Shown here one piece after another: positions 48,201 through 60,600 of a DNA stretch of 64,000 bases (within the stretch, counting starts at the first letter, position 1; every line of letters starts with the position of its first letter). The position numbers and the translations under genes are program-made. The notes beneath the pieces were generated by a model. That model was not told where the DNA came from. It ran no database searches and saw nothing but the letters and a program-made list of their open reading frames with translations. Source of the stretch: Colletes latitarsis (Eukaryota > Arthropoda > Insecta > Hymenoptera > Colletidae). Location: the NCBI RefSeq assembly GCF_051014445.1, contig NC_135136.1, forward strand, positions 41,302,001-41,366,000, read 5' to 3'.

Positions 48201-51200
48201 AAGTCGGTCGAGTTGCGCGACGAGTGGTGGAATCAACGAATAAGCAACGCGATCGCGATAAAATCCGAAACGAATGGTCCCCCAGATGATCAACGAGAGA
48301 CTGTTAATTGCTCTGGCGGAGAGATATAATGGTCGTGGTCGCGATGGACGCCCGGTATTACCGAGGGATAGCCCCGAAAGCCCGTTGGCGAGACTTTCTG
48401 TGTTTGTCGTGTAACGTTAGCTCGTGTCTGATGGCCAGAGGCGCATAGATGTCGGCTAAATGGCGCCACTAAAACGGAATGGGTCATTTGATTCGGAAAC
48501 GATATCTCCCTTATGAGGGATCTACGTGTACCTATCCTGAGGCAACACGGCACCGGTGCGATATTGTGAAAATATGCATATGGAGGGCTGCGGATTTGTG
48601 GCGTTCGAGCACTTCGATCCGTTAAACTGATCAGCGTGCGGCGTTTCCGTTCGAAGATTCATCTGTTCCCCTACGCTCGGACGTTTTGCGTTCCACGCTA
48701 TCGCGCTAATTATCGTTACAATTGCAAAGGCACGATAAGCAGAATCGTCGAGGTCGGGCAGTTTGGTTCCCTGAAAAATCGCGTGGCGTAGAATTATAAC
48801 GATTCGAAGCATTCGTTTAACGATACTCGCAAAACACTCTACGAATCGTCGAACGAGTCTGGAAAATATTCAGGGAATAGATGCACGAAACGGCCCCCGG
48901 TTGTTTAGCGACGTAATTCCCGGGTAAAGTCCGCCCAATCTCGCTCCGAGTAATCAGATTCAAATTTGTTACGGTTAAGTGTCCTAATCTAGATCGACCC
49001 GGCCGATAGGTGACCGAGCTTACGTTCGTAGGCCGTATGTTGGCGCGAGAAATGCTCTTCCAGTGGAGTAATGCGGTGTTTATCGGGCCGTTCCCCATCC
49101 ACCTTCTGCTCCCGATCCAGCCGCTTAGACCAAGAGGCTCCTCGTGATCCCACCGTACTGCCACGGCTATCATTGCCGCTTGTTGCAACCCGGTTACGTT
49201 CCCTGCGGGAAATTTCATATTCCACCGAATACCACCATTTCCCGCCCGGGACGCCCACCGTGCCATAATCTTCGCGAATATCAATTAAACCTGGATAAAT
49301 CCGTGCCTAATCGAGTTCGGGCTAAACGCGTTTCACCATCGATTAAAAGAAAGAGCAATGCAAATTCGCGTTTCGTGGCTGAGAGTCAACCGTTCCGGGA
49401 ATACCGTACGATAAATCGCGAAATTCGTATAAATTTTTACAACCACCGATACTCCGACGCTAGTTCGTTCCGTTAAGGTTCAGGGTGGCTCGATAAATCC
49501 GGATAAAAGAAGCCACGGAGAAACCGGGGGACCCAGTAATTAATTGGTCCTGTTTTTCTCCGACTAGAACGGCGACTATAAAATCGACTCATTAGGGAAC
49601 GCCTCGAGTTCCGATCGACCGGAGCTCGTTAAAATCTTGCTGGAACTTCTGGAACGCGTAGCGGAGAACGACTCGCCGCGTTAACCTTAATTTGATAAAA
49701 CGTACGACTGTATTTCTACCGTCGATCGGATTAATGCACCTTCGAAGCGCAAAACTCGAGATACGTTGTTAGGATCGGAAAAGAAAGAACTTGCAGGGAG
49801 ACCTGTAGCTTGTAGCTATTTTTAGGGAATAAATTAATTTACAATGGAATTGATTGCTAATCGTACTGCTTTCGAGGGATGGTAAAATAATCTACCGGTT
49901 AACTGATAGTTAGACTCTTCGCTTATACGATACTGTATGCACGAGGAGTAGCCAACCTGAACAGTAGGGTGTTCTGACACCCACGCCTCCTTGTTACGCC
50001 CATATTGAGAACCGTAGCCTTCGGAGGAGCGAGATTTAATTAGCGCCATATTAATCCGAACGCGATAATTTGCGGTTTTATTAAGAGAATAGGCTCGTTA
50101 CCGCGTATCAGCGACGAGTTTACGTGTCACAAGGCAATGGCGACGAGCGAGATCGGTCTGTTTGCTTTGCCGAGCGTGCGCCGGCGTTTCAAGTAAATGA
50201 GACATAATCGTTCCCGAGACGTATTATAAAAATTAAAAGCCGTGTCGAAGAACGGTATAAGGATGCACGACACGAGAAACCCCGACGCGTTCATCGTACA
50301 ATTTTTACAATAAGGAACAGGGTAATGATCGCCCGCTGCACATCAGTATGCGCAACCAAAATGGCTTCCGTCCGCCGTCTAGATTACTACGCCCTGAATC
50401 TCGCGACAGCACTACGGAAGCGATTCCAGCCGGAGAAAATGAGGAAAACGGATCATAAGCGACAGAACTTCTTCCCCTCTGTCCAACGTTTAATAATCCG
50501 CTCGCGAACAACAATGAAAGTTTCCTTCTACCCTCTCGAAACGCTTCTACGCGATAGCTCGAGGCCCCGCGCAATTTTAACATAAACTTTCGCCGATAGT
50601 CGACGTCATTATCGTCGTAAAAATACGTAAAATCCGAGAACAACGAGGACCAGCGGACAAATGGAAAGTGACCAATGGAAGGTCGGTTTTTCCTTCTCGC
50701 GGTATCCGAAAAATCTGCCGGAGGTGGCGATATCCCCGCGTATAGGTATTTATAGGGCCAGACCTGGCCGTCACCCTCTCATGCGCAAATACCTGAACAG
50801 GGACCAGCCAGAGGGAGAATTCTCGTGATCTCTTCGCGTACGATTCCCTTGGCGCCCTTTCGGTCCGAGCTGGGTCTGGCCCGGAACGCGTAACACGCAT
50901 TTTTATCAAACGTTACGAGCGCTGAAACGAGCCGGGTGAAAACCAATATCTTACTCCCGCATGGGAATTCGTTCCCGGGTCCTCTCGCGCACTGTTTTCT
51001 CGTCTATATTCGATCCCTTGTTTACATACGTTCGTCGATCTCGCGCCCCGCCATCGGAACCTTTCCTAACGTCTCATTGTCTGGGACGACGGGGTCAAAA
51101 GTCACCGTAGGCCCACCGTCCATCCTATTGGCTCCGAATTGCTTCGACACTAAGGTGAATTTCAACGATTGAATTTCACCATATTTCACCATGTTTCTCA

Positions 51201-52603
51201 CTCGAACGTAATTCTTGCGTGACGATTGGGCAATGGCGAGATGCAAGATGGTTACATAATTGTTTTTACACGAGCCGTTTCATTCGATATGCACGAGGAC
51301 AGTTCGAGAGGATGCGTGATTCGAGAGAACGAGGAAAGGGTACTTGACTGCAATAAAACGTTTTACATCTGTCACGTCTGGGCAATACGGTTAAAGCGTA
51401 CGAGGGGTTGAAGGTGACCATGAGGGGTAGAAGGCACGTGAGTTCATATAAAAAGTTTCTAATCTTGGGCCTCCGGCGTGGAAAGTTCGCAGGGAAGAAG
51501 GACAAGGCGGACACGGAGAAACGAACTCCCGTAACGTCCCCTCGGATACATATTAACCCTTATTGCGCCCCTGGCGAGACGAGGAGAACCGTTTTGAGAA
51601 TATGTAAACGATATTTCGGAAAGCACCGAAATCTTTGCTTTTCTGGTATTGTATCCCCGTATTTGTAACTTACAACGTTGAAAATTGGTTTTCCGGTCGT
51701 TTCTATAACCGTTTGGTCCAGTACAAGGTTTAAGAAAACTTCAGGGACTCGCAACACCCGCCTAAATTACGATTACAACCGATTCTGTAATCGTAACAAA
51801 ATTATTTAGTAAAATAAGATACCTAAGGATAGAAAGTTCGAGTGTTTCGTAACGCTAGGCTGTACTAGATATAATACGTATAAAACGAGCGACAAAAATC
51901 GCGGAAGACGGCGTATCGATTTAATATTTTTAGCGGCTTACCGGCACTAACGCCCGCAGAACTGTAATGGCGTCGAGCTTTCGGAAAGTGTTCAATAATT
52001 TTCGCACGTCTTTTTGAAATCGTCTGGCGCGGAGCAGAGGGAAAGAGGGTTTTCCTCTTTACAGATATATAGCTATCTCTACACAGCGGCACGTAAGCCC
52101 GCACCGACGCCGGGATTTAAACTCAAGCGTGGAAAGCTTATACAAAGCTCCAAATTTATTGGATGGAAATCCTCTCGGCATAAGCGTGCAAGTTCCCTAC
52201 AGGGGCAAAGTTGCTCGGTAGGATTAACACTTTCCTATCTTCTACTCAATGCGCGACCATTTCCACGGTAAACTTCTCCGTCTCTCCACTCGTTCGTTTT
52301 CCTTGGATTTTTGTTGTTCAGTTGCGCCTCGAACGTGCTTCCCCGCCCTTTACGACCCCCGCAAGCAACCTGTAATCGTACTTTAATTTCTACTCCCATA
52401 ATCTATCGATACATTTGTTAAATTCAGATTATTATCTCCCTCTTTCATGTGGCATACTTTTTCCTAACACGTGCATACGTACTACGTACACATAGGAGGT
52501 AAAACGCCCTTGGAAATGAATTTTTTTTAATAAATAATTCAGTTTTGTCGCATATTGGTCGTATATAATCAATAGGAATTGTTGAAACTTCTTTGAGTAT
52601 GTA
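48201..52603. other. Gene-free region
   Basis: No supported gene. A 155-codon minus frame (48817-49284) and a 112-codon minus frame (50305-50643) are unrecognised. AAAATGGC lies at 50358-50365. A weak piggyBac-like TTAACCCTTATTGCG lies near 51552. From 52440 the DNA becomes AT-rich, leading into the tandem arrays; GGTAAAACGCCCTTGGAAATGA near 52499 resembles part of the 161-bp unit and may be a decayed outlying copy. Confidence 0.55.
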
Positions 52604-53075
52604 ATGTCAAAATAAATTGCAAAATAAACATAGAGGACAAAATAAATTGTAAAAGTAGTTATGTTCGTTGGATAGGGGATGAAATGCCCTTTAAAATGAG
52701 CGTTTGTGAGAGTCGATAGCTTTATTAGTTCCGGAGATATAGCGATTTTCGTTTCAAGTCGATGGTGTCAAAGTAAATTGCAAAATAAACATAGAAGAAA
52801 AAATAAATTGTAAAAGTAGTTATGTGCATTGGATAGGGGATGAAATGCCCTTTAAAATGAGCGTTCGTGAGAGTCGATAGCTTTATTAGTTCCGAAGATA
52901 TAGCGATTTTTGTTTCAAGTCGATGGTGTCAAAGTAAATTGCAAAATAAACATAGAAAAAAAAATAAATTATAATTGTAGTTATGTTCGTTGGATAGGGG
53001 ATGAAATGCCCTTTAAAATGAGCGTTCGTGAGAGTCGATAGCTTTATTAGTTCCGGAGATATAGCGATTTTAATT
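52604..53075 (+). repeat. Tandem array, three copies of 161 bp
   Basis: TGTCAAA-TAAATTGC starts units at 52605 and 52766, with a third from about 52927. GGATAGGGGATGAAATGCCC lies at 52670, 52831 and 52992. All spacings are exactly 161, and identity is above 90 per cent by eye, so the duplications are recent. Each unit contains TCCGGAGATATAGCGATTTT (one copy has TCCGAAG), whose reverse complement resembles the CGATATCTCG core of the next array. The third unit diverges after about 53072. Non-coding, with stops in all frames. Confidence 0.94.
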
Positions 53076-53283
53076 TCGCATCGATGCGACGGCTAGTTTC
53101 GGAGATGCAGTTTGTTTACGTTTTGTAGTGCGCTCGCGAGTTCATTGATTACGCGCGCGTGACAATAGTAAACAGCGCGTAGTAAATTCTTGGAAATACT
53201 ACGCCCGGAACTAGGTCACGAGAGTCACGTCTAACGTGCGACAAGGAGGTACGACGCGACGCGTCAGACGAAGACAGCGATAG
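53076..53283. other. Spacer between the 161-bp and 222-bp arrays
   Basis: Unlike its AT-rich neighbours this 208-base spacer is CpG-rich (ACGCGCGCGTGAC, GACGCGACGCGTC). GTTTCGGAGATGCAG at its start resembles the end of the 161-bp unit, so the repeat may extend into it in decayed form. Confidence 0.5.
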
Positions 53284-53930
53284 TCAAATTAAGAAAAATA
53301 CACTTTTACATAACTTACGATATCTCGAAAACGAAAAGTCCGATCGACAAAATCCAAAAGCCATTTTGAAGAGGAAGCTTTGCCGCTGCCAACGGCGGCT
53401 CGATCATGGAGAAAATGCTAATAATTTCGAAACTGCAGGTAATTAAAGTTTTTAGTAATTTCAATGCGCGTTAGTGGCCGCCGTAACACGGGAAGCGCCA
53501 TAAGAGGATTTTCTAAAAATTACCTACTTACATAAATTACGATATCTCGAAAACGGAAAGTCCGATCGTCAAAAACCAAAAGCCATTTTGAAGGGGAGGC
53601 TTTGCCACTTCCAACGGTGGTTCAATAATTAAAAAGTCCTAGTAGTTTCGGAACTGCACGCGTCCAAAGTTTTAGTATTTTTAATGCGCGTTAGTAGCCT
53701 TTTCTAGGGCGGAGACGGTGATCATAGTGGAAATTGAGAAATTACCCTTTCACTTAAATTACGATATCTCGAAAACGGAAAGTCGGATCGACAAAAACCA
53801 AAAGCCACTTTGAAGGGGAGGCTTTGCCCCTTCTAACAGTGGTTCAATAATTAATAAAACCCTAGTAGCTTCGGAACTGCACGCGTCTAAAGTTTTAGTA
53901 TTATTAATACGCGTTGTTAGACAGTTTTAA
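53284..53930 (+). repeat. Tandem array, three copies of 222 bp
   Basis: TACGATATCTCGAAAACG recurs at 53316, 53538 and 53760, both spacings exactly 222. Each unit also holds AAAAGCCATTTTGAAG (copy 3 has CCACTTTG), GGCTTTGCC, a TTTCGGAACTGCACGCG-type block and TTAATGCGCGTTAG. Divergence between copies is greater than in the adjacent 161-bp array, and copies 2 and 3 are the most alike. GATATC is palindromic, and a related motif occurs once near 36479. Non-coding. The two adjacent arrays probably belong to one insect repeat complex of unknown class. Confidence 0.94.
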
Positions 53931-55011
53931 GTGAAAACTGAAGCTTTTCTCCTTTCATATTTGCTATATCAGATGACCGGTTGTAATTGTACGTATACTA
54001 TAAGAAAAGTCGTGAAGTTAAATACTGCTAAAGTAATATTACACTTTAGAAATTCTAAACGAAACTTTCATTTGACCATTCGTGGTAGGTTTAGTGTTAA
54101 ACAAATACCAGCGACCCCGTGGCCCGCGGGGGTGCATGTCGAGGGAATAAAGATGATCCACGGTCGGCATTCCCCGCGTACAATTATAGTTATAATGTTA
54201 TTTTTCGGAAAGCCAGCACCGTCCTCGCACACGGCGAACGCGCAGTCTGCGTCTGAAAACTTCCCTGGCGGGATTTGGGAAGCGAGGCGAAAACGCGAGC
54301 TTTCCTGCCGAGGAAATACTGGCCTGGTGGGGGTTTCGCCGGGATAACGCCGACGGCAACCAGCCAGCAGCCCCGAGGAAATACCATTCCGGGTGAAAGA
54401 TACTCGGTCGCAGAATTGTTTGCAATTTTTAAACGCGAATCTCATGCTTTCACGCGCCGCATAATTCTCCAGGGTATTTTTATTTTACTCCCGCCGCTGT
54501 TGGTGGCTCGTCGGTCATTCCGGGGGCGGGGACATCTTCGCCCGGGAATCGTTCGGTCAACCCCTTTTATTTCCAGCCCCGAACTTCGACGTTCAATCGA
54601 AACTCACAACCCTTCGAGTGTTTGTTACCGCGATAAAAAAGTTAACAAGCAATTCGACGTTACTTTCCGAATTTACGGCACGGGAGAAATAATTTTTCGT
54701 CTAAAGGAATAAAATTCGCGGTCAGATACTTTATTCCACGTTCGCGATATCGCCCCATTTTCGATTGTAACACGAATTACAGAACGCCTCGCGTTTCCAC
54801 CCCGTCCAGGGCGGGCTTGAGAAATCGTACATGCAAAGCGTTCAACGTAACCGGCGATCTGAGCGAATTTTTTCCGAGAATCTTCGATCAAACGTTCCAT
54901 TTCCCCCGGTACGTGGAAGGAGAGGACTATTCATAAAATTCATCAACTCTTATAGAAGGAAAAAGTCAAAAGCGAGGGAAATCCTGAAAGAACCTCCGTA
55001 GGATCTGGAAG
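53931..55011. other. Gene-free region
   Basis: No supported gene. Frames at 53931-54347 (138 codons), 54275-54712 (145 codons) and 54068-54445 (minus, 125 codons) overlap one another and are unrecognised. Confidence 0.5.
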
Positions 55012-55088
55012 GTCTGGAAGCGAGCTAGTGGGCGGAGATAATGGGAGTCTCGAAATTGGATTATCAATCTCCGCGACTCCTCGACCTC
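55012..55088 (+). repeat. Second diverged duplication, copy A
   Basis: This matches 55590-55667 in the same orientation. From TAATGG onward about 42 of 51 positions agree with one gap, including the identical core TTATCAATCTCCG. Differences are mostly transitions. The preceding CTGGA(A)GCGAG also matches. Both copies sit just upstream of CCTCG-rich sequence. Confidence 0.75.
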
Positions 55089-55589
55089 CCGCGCAGGTAT
55101 TCCCCTTTCGTCTTTAGAATTAAGATCAGCCCGGCTTTTTCCAACGACCTTCGTTCCTCAACGTTTCCTTTCCGGGGGAGCTTCCGCGCGCAAAAATTAC
55201 CCCTTCACCGGGGAAATACGAAACCGTTCTCGGGAGAGCGTTAAACGTAACAAACTGTTCGATAAATAATTACGCGGACTCTGTCCCTGGGTCTGTTCGA
55301 ACGCGATTCGAGAGTCAAGATCGCGCGTACTAATCGCGGGGTCACTCAGTTTCGCGTTACTGTAACCGAATCCCCCGTATTCGAGGCTGCGTGTCGGTCG
55401 TTCCAGCCTCCATCTTGGCCAAAGAAAGGAGAGGAGGGAAAAAAAAAACATAAACGAAGAAGAAAGGAACGGCGTGGCATTTATGGAGTTAACATTTCTA
55501 AAACTCGCCGGTACCCGGTCGCTGGCGGAACGAGGAGGCGAGAGGGGGAGAGAGACCGAGAGGGAGGCAGAAAAGCAAAAAAGATAGAA
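55089..55589. other. Spacer with purine-rich tract
   Basis: About 500 bases between the two duplication copies. From about 55420 to 55589 the plus strand is purine-rich (GGAGAGGAGGGAAAAAAAAA, GAGAGGGGGAGAGAGACC), the GA-tract type seen also at 36940-37540. The 176-codon minus frame through it is Ser/Leu/Phe-rich low complexity. A CCATCTTGG (YY1-type) word lies at about 55411-55419. Confidence 0.55.
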
Positions 55590-55667
55590 GCGCTGGAGCG
55601 AGTTTGGTGGACGGGGGTAATGGCAGTCTTGGAATTGCGTTATCAATCTCCGGACCCCTCGGCCCCT
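55590..55667 (+). repeat. Second diverged duplication, copy B
   Basis: Partner of 55012-55088, about 580 bases downstream in direct orientation. The copy pair lies either side of a purine-rich spacer. It is not coding: the short frames that both copies open have little amino-acid conservation outside YQSP. Confidence 0.75.
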
Positions 55668-55708
55668 CGACAACCCCCTCGCCGCCCTACGGGCCACTAC
55701 GCTCGACT

Positions 55709-55731
55709 CCATTCCATTCCATTCCATTCCA
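55709..55731 (+). repeat. (CCATT)4 microsatellite
   Basis: Four tandem CCATT units and a partial fifth. It is a short simple repeat. Confidence 0.92.
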
Positions 55732-57395
55732 CCCCTTCTCCACGCTCTGAAACCATCCTAGAAACTCACGGAACCATCCCCCCCTTTTCCCATGCAGGGG
55801 AAACCCCCCCGTCAAACACGGGGCTTCCGGCGACGCTGCCGCGCAAGCCCTGTCCCCGCTTCCTCTGGCGCATGACGCTCTCCATTCCCTTCGATGTATA
55901 TGCATGACACCCACACCCTTCGACCGACGTCTTTTTACCGCCGCCTCTTAACCGAACGCTCTTATATTGCGTTTTATATTTTATCTGCCCGTTTCTAGTT
56001 TCGAATCGCGCCTCTCTACCGACGTTCCGTTAAATGGTCCTGATCAACCCCCCTGGGGGACCGCCCCCGATGACCCATCCGATGGGTCAAACCACCTGGA
56101 GGAACCTCGAATTATTCGGTTTATTATAACTGGTCGCAAATATTTTAAAAAGCCTACGTAAAACAGTGTGCCAAATCTCAACGATAATGACAACGCGAGA
56201 AGAGTTGAAAGAACTAAACCAAATGATCTAATTAATAACTAGGCTCTGCTGAGAGTTTTAACTGCTCCCTCTAAGCCTGTTGTAAAGGGAAAATAAATCC
56301 ATGCCAACCATTATCGCAAGAAAACGTGCACGGAATTGAGACGTACGATTTCCACGGAGTAACTAAAAGGAATTATTTTCTTGGTAAAAAGAGAAATGAA
56401 AAATAGTGGAAAGGTCAAGCTGCCCCTGTGGCCGACGTGTCCGATTTATGGGACACACGGTTCGCTGTGTTTGTGTATATTTTGGGGAAAAGAACCGCAG
56501 CAGCTCGCAGACGGATAATATTCATGAAGAGGATAAACGATCGCTTTCTTCGAGAATCGGCCCTTTCCCCCTTTTAATGAAGACGGTTCTCAAGAATGAT
56601 GTTCGATCTCCCTCGCGATGGTTCTATTGAATTTGGGGAAGATGCGTTTCGAAAACCAGAACGAGTCCATAGACTATCGTCTGCTCTATTAAAAAGTTCG
56701 AAATTGCGGGTTTATTCCGGAGGGCGTTCGAGGAGGGAAAATCCTGACAAATGTGTTTCTATTTCCTCGAGGCGCTGTCCTACGGGGGTTGTAATGGGCA
56801 AAGACTAGGTACACGAATGTGCCACAATCTACTGCCGTATTAGCCTCGATCTGATAGCGCTTCTAATGATTCTCCTGATCAACATTTACCGAGGAAACGA
56901 AATCTCCATGAATGGCGTGGCGAAATGAAAGGCGTTTAATTAGAGTATACCTTGGTCTGGTTATTCGATTTCCCTAGCGAAACTATCGAATCTTTCCCTC
57001 CTATTAAAACAGTATAAAATTTTCAATAAGCGGAGTCATTCTGCTATTTCTTAGAGGAGCACGACAATATCTGTCCGAAACATTTGTTTCATCTCGAGGA
57101 ATAAAGAAATTATCCGGGTGGGCTGTTTTAAGCGCTTCATCCCTGGACACGAGGACAGTATAGCGATCGAATCGCCTCGAAGGTCTGCTGACATGGCCTT
57201 ACCTTAGAGCTTTTTCCTACAAATTTTGATCTATACCCGATGAAAAATTCAAAGTCGACCGATAGCTGGGTAATTGTTATCGATTACGGATCTGTTACAG
57301 GAACTATCGACGACGCCCACGAGGGGGGCCGGAAACCGCGTAAAGGCGACGATAATTACCCTCGAACGTCGTTGACGAATTGCTGAGGAATCAAG
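55732..57395. other. Gene-free region
   Basis: No supported gene. C-rich runs at 55780-55815. Three moderate frames are unrecognised. The part 56100-57300 is mixed in composition without repeats. Confidence 0.55.
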
Positions 57396-57463
57396 ATGGC
57401 CACGGAGGCGATAGAATCGCGAGGTGAAGCAGATAAGGGACGAGTCTATCGAGAAGAGCGACA
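57396..57463 (+). other. Possible first coding exon or upstream ORF
   Basis: An ATG in good context (ATCAAGATGG) opens 22 codons, starting MATEAIESRGEADK, up to a consensus donor (ACA followed by GTAAGT, GT at 57464). Without splicing the frame stops at once (TAA overlapping the donor), making a 23-codon upstream ORF to the frame that begins at 57510. The start also coincides with an AAGATGGC Pho/YY1-type motif, which by itself would create a Kozak-like ATG. The charged composition is plausible for a protein N-terminus, but no family is recognised. Confidence 0.18.
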
Positions 57464-57509
57464 GTAAGTAATCCTATCGGGCGTCACGGCATGCAAGGAA
57501 GAAGACAAA

Positions 57510-57686
57510 ATGGCGGTGGGTGAAAGGACGGACGACAAGAGGCAAAAGGGCGGCTTTCCTATACGTTCACGAAACGCCGCGCCACCGGGCTACCAACTTG
57601 ATAGCGTATCGCTTTCCACGGACCCAAAGGTTACCGAATCGTTTCGAGACTATCTTAATGGTCGGATAGATCGTTCGATACTATGG
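57510..57686 (+). other. Possible coding exon, 59 codons, donor at 3' end
   Basis: ATG in the context GACAAAATGG opens a frame that reaches CTATGG followed by GTGAGT, a good donor with GT at 57687, after exactly 59 codons (phase 0). The last third reads like protein (DPKVTESFRDYLNGRIDR). The unspliced frame continues open to 57896 (128 codons) but turns Pro/Ser/Arg-rich beyond the donor, which fits an exon boundary. No family is recognised and no acceptor downstream could be paired. Like the previous candidate its start overlaps an AAAATGGC motif. Confidence 0.22.
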
Positions 57687-60600
57687 GTGAGTCGTAAAGG
57701 CTATTGCTCTGCCCTCCGTCCTCCCGAGCCACGTATCTCCAACCCCTCCGCGTCCGTCGGGCCACGAGAAAGCTGGCTTAGCGCCACCCGAGGATGCCCC
57801 GTCCCTCCTGTCTCTATACGCACCTCGTTTATACCCCCTGGAAACGTCGACATCGAACGCTGCTTCGATCCGAAATCACATTCGATCCCGGAGTAATTAA
57901 TTGACCTTTCCAACAGCTTCATCCGTTTACTTTTGGGGGTTCTCGATAAAGCTGCAACGTCCCCGACCCTCCGTTTACTCGGACATTGTTTTTAATTTAA
58001 CGAAGAAAGATCGTCGTTAATGCATTAATGAAACGTTATAGGAACGATGAATTCGCGCGGAATAGAAGAGAAGAAATTGTGAATTCGAAGCTACGCGAGA
58101 GCCCCCGTAAATATTTAATTCCCGGAAAATGGAAGCCGCGCGGACATACATCCCCCGTCGACGCGGAATCGCGCCACCCGGAACGATAACCGTGATAACA
58201 GGCGGCGTTCGATTGTTCTGACGTTAAAACGGAAATCGACGAATATCATTTCCTCCGCTAACGTATAGTTAATCGCGGGGCCATGAATTCCACCCCGGGG
58301 GAGGCTCGTTCGCGGTTCTTATCTCCGTAAATATTTCGAAATTTCGCGCCAATATTTAACGCGATTCCGGTCGCCGCGTATTTAAAGGCGTTAACAATAA
58401 TTAAAAATTACGTTTACGGCCGTGGCTTAGCCGCAACGTTGAAAATATTCGAAAAATCGATCGCCCGAAAACCACCCCCAACGACCTGGAGATCAGCGGA
58501 GAGGGTATTCTATGCATTCAGCAAGGTTTATATAGCATTCACACTTGGGCTTCAAAGAATCGCCACCAGTCACTGATGATAAAATACATTATTTAGCGAG
58601 AAAAGTCGTGTTTTAAATTTAGTTTAGAAGATTCTGCGTCAAATTGACGGTTCCAGGGATGTCCAAACAGTCTGAACGAGCCCGATGCTTTGGAAATTCG
58701 TTTCCCCTCGCGGTGTACGGAGGGTGGAGAGAATAAGGAACGGGTTGCGAGCAGCGGGGCGTATTTCGCGAGTAAAAATACGAGAGTGAGCCCGGCAGCG
58801 TGGTTTCGCGAACGCGAGAGAAGCCGCTATTGAAACTAATTAATATCATTCTCCCCTCTTTCGCAGTGACATTTATACGCCCGGGAACAATGCGAGCGGC
58901 GTGTAACTTAATTAAGGCAACGACGCGAACCTGACCGTGGCTTTGCGGCTACCGTTTCCCTATATCCGGTTCGCGCATTATTATCTAGTCTGCTCTCCCG
59001 CGCCCTTTCGCGACTGGCGAAACGCCCGGCAATGCCTGCCGGCAGGAATTGTGTTTGTTGCGTAACGCAAGCGCGTACGGGTTAAATCCGCTTCCGCCAA
59101 AATGGCCGAATATTCATGGACCCCGAAGATTCCCCCAAGGAAATTAAATCAGCGAAACTTGGCCCAAAAATATGCGATCTGAATTGTAAAACTCTACAGT
59201 GAATTTCGTCGAGTCTTGAGTGTCAAAAACAAAGACGGCTGGACTGTTCACAACGGTCATTTTCCGAGTAGCAATCACGTGTCACGGTTAATTGCGCCAC
59301 GCTGGTCGAACTGGAGAACACCGTAAATCACCGCGGAGGAATCCGGCGATTAAATCGCGATAATGAGTTCGTCGACGAGACGCGTTCATCGAGAAATGTT
59401 GGCTATCGCGGTGGACATCGACTGGACGGACGAAAAGCGGCAGCCGAGGGCCAGAACGGCCGAAATCGTAAAACTCGTTTATTCGTGCCGGGTCCTTGTC
59501 TCGTGGCGCGCGGACGCCGGCGTCGGCGAGCGCCGGCTTCGAGAGACAGGGAACGTTAAAACGTCACGGGTCTGATAGGTAGCTCGTACGACAGCGCGCG
59601 TAACTGCCTGATTAAAAGTAACGGCTCAAAGCGTAAACGAAATTTATGGCCAATCACGGGGCCACCTACTTTACGTCGTCGACCGCTGCCTTTGCGAAAC
59701 AGAGAACTCTCGCCGACATTTTGCCTTCTCTCCGTCTCTCTCGATTCTTGTTCGGGCGTCCTCGTCGCTCCTTCCTCCACCCATCCCGCCCCTGTCATTC
59801 AAAAAGGTGTCAACGACAATCGCTTTTACGAGATACTTATTAATTGTTACTGCGCTTTTACGACGGCATAAAAGCGCGGTCTACGACCGTTTGAGTGGGC
59901 ACGACGGTGCAAGGGGGATTCCCCCCCGGTGGATTATTGCCTCCGATGAGGCTATACGGCGTGTCGTATAGCTGCACACGACGACACCGACGATCTTCTT
60001 GTTGATTCGAAGACGGGAAAACGATATAATGACCGACAAGATACATATAGTCGACGACCGGGGAGAGGAAAAGGATGAATCGGGGAACCTGTTCGGACTT
60101 TTGGCACCGTGTAAAGACCCGTTTTATGCTTTCCAACGATCGATGGGGGGATCTTGTTCCATCGACGCGCCCGATCGAATATCGAACAACTTTTTAATCG
60201 TCTCGCTGTCTCCTTCGTTCCTTTTCCTTTTCAAAGTTATTCTTGAAACGGTGGTTCGATCGAGCAAGTGGGAATAAATCAATCGTGAGACTCGAAGCGA
60301 CACCTTTATTTCAACGGACAGGTATTGCTTCGATAATTAAGCGAATTATTCATCCGCGCTAAAGTGTTTGCAAATCTATTAAGACGTTAACGGAATCGAC
60401 GAAAATCGAAAGATCGCCTTCGTTTTCATAGAATCGAATACCCGCCGAATGGACTGCGACTTTTATTTCCAATACTCGATGGAGACATAGTGATCGAGGG
60501 GTCCGCGACTAACGTCCTCCACGCTCGCACAACGGCGCGTCGTGCTACAGGGGCAGACGAGGCAGGCTTTAATACTTATCGAGCTATTGGTTTCCTAAGC

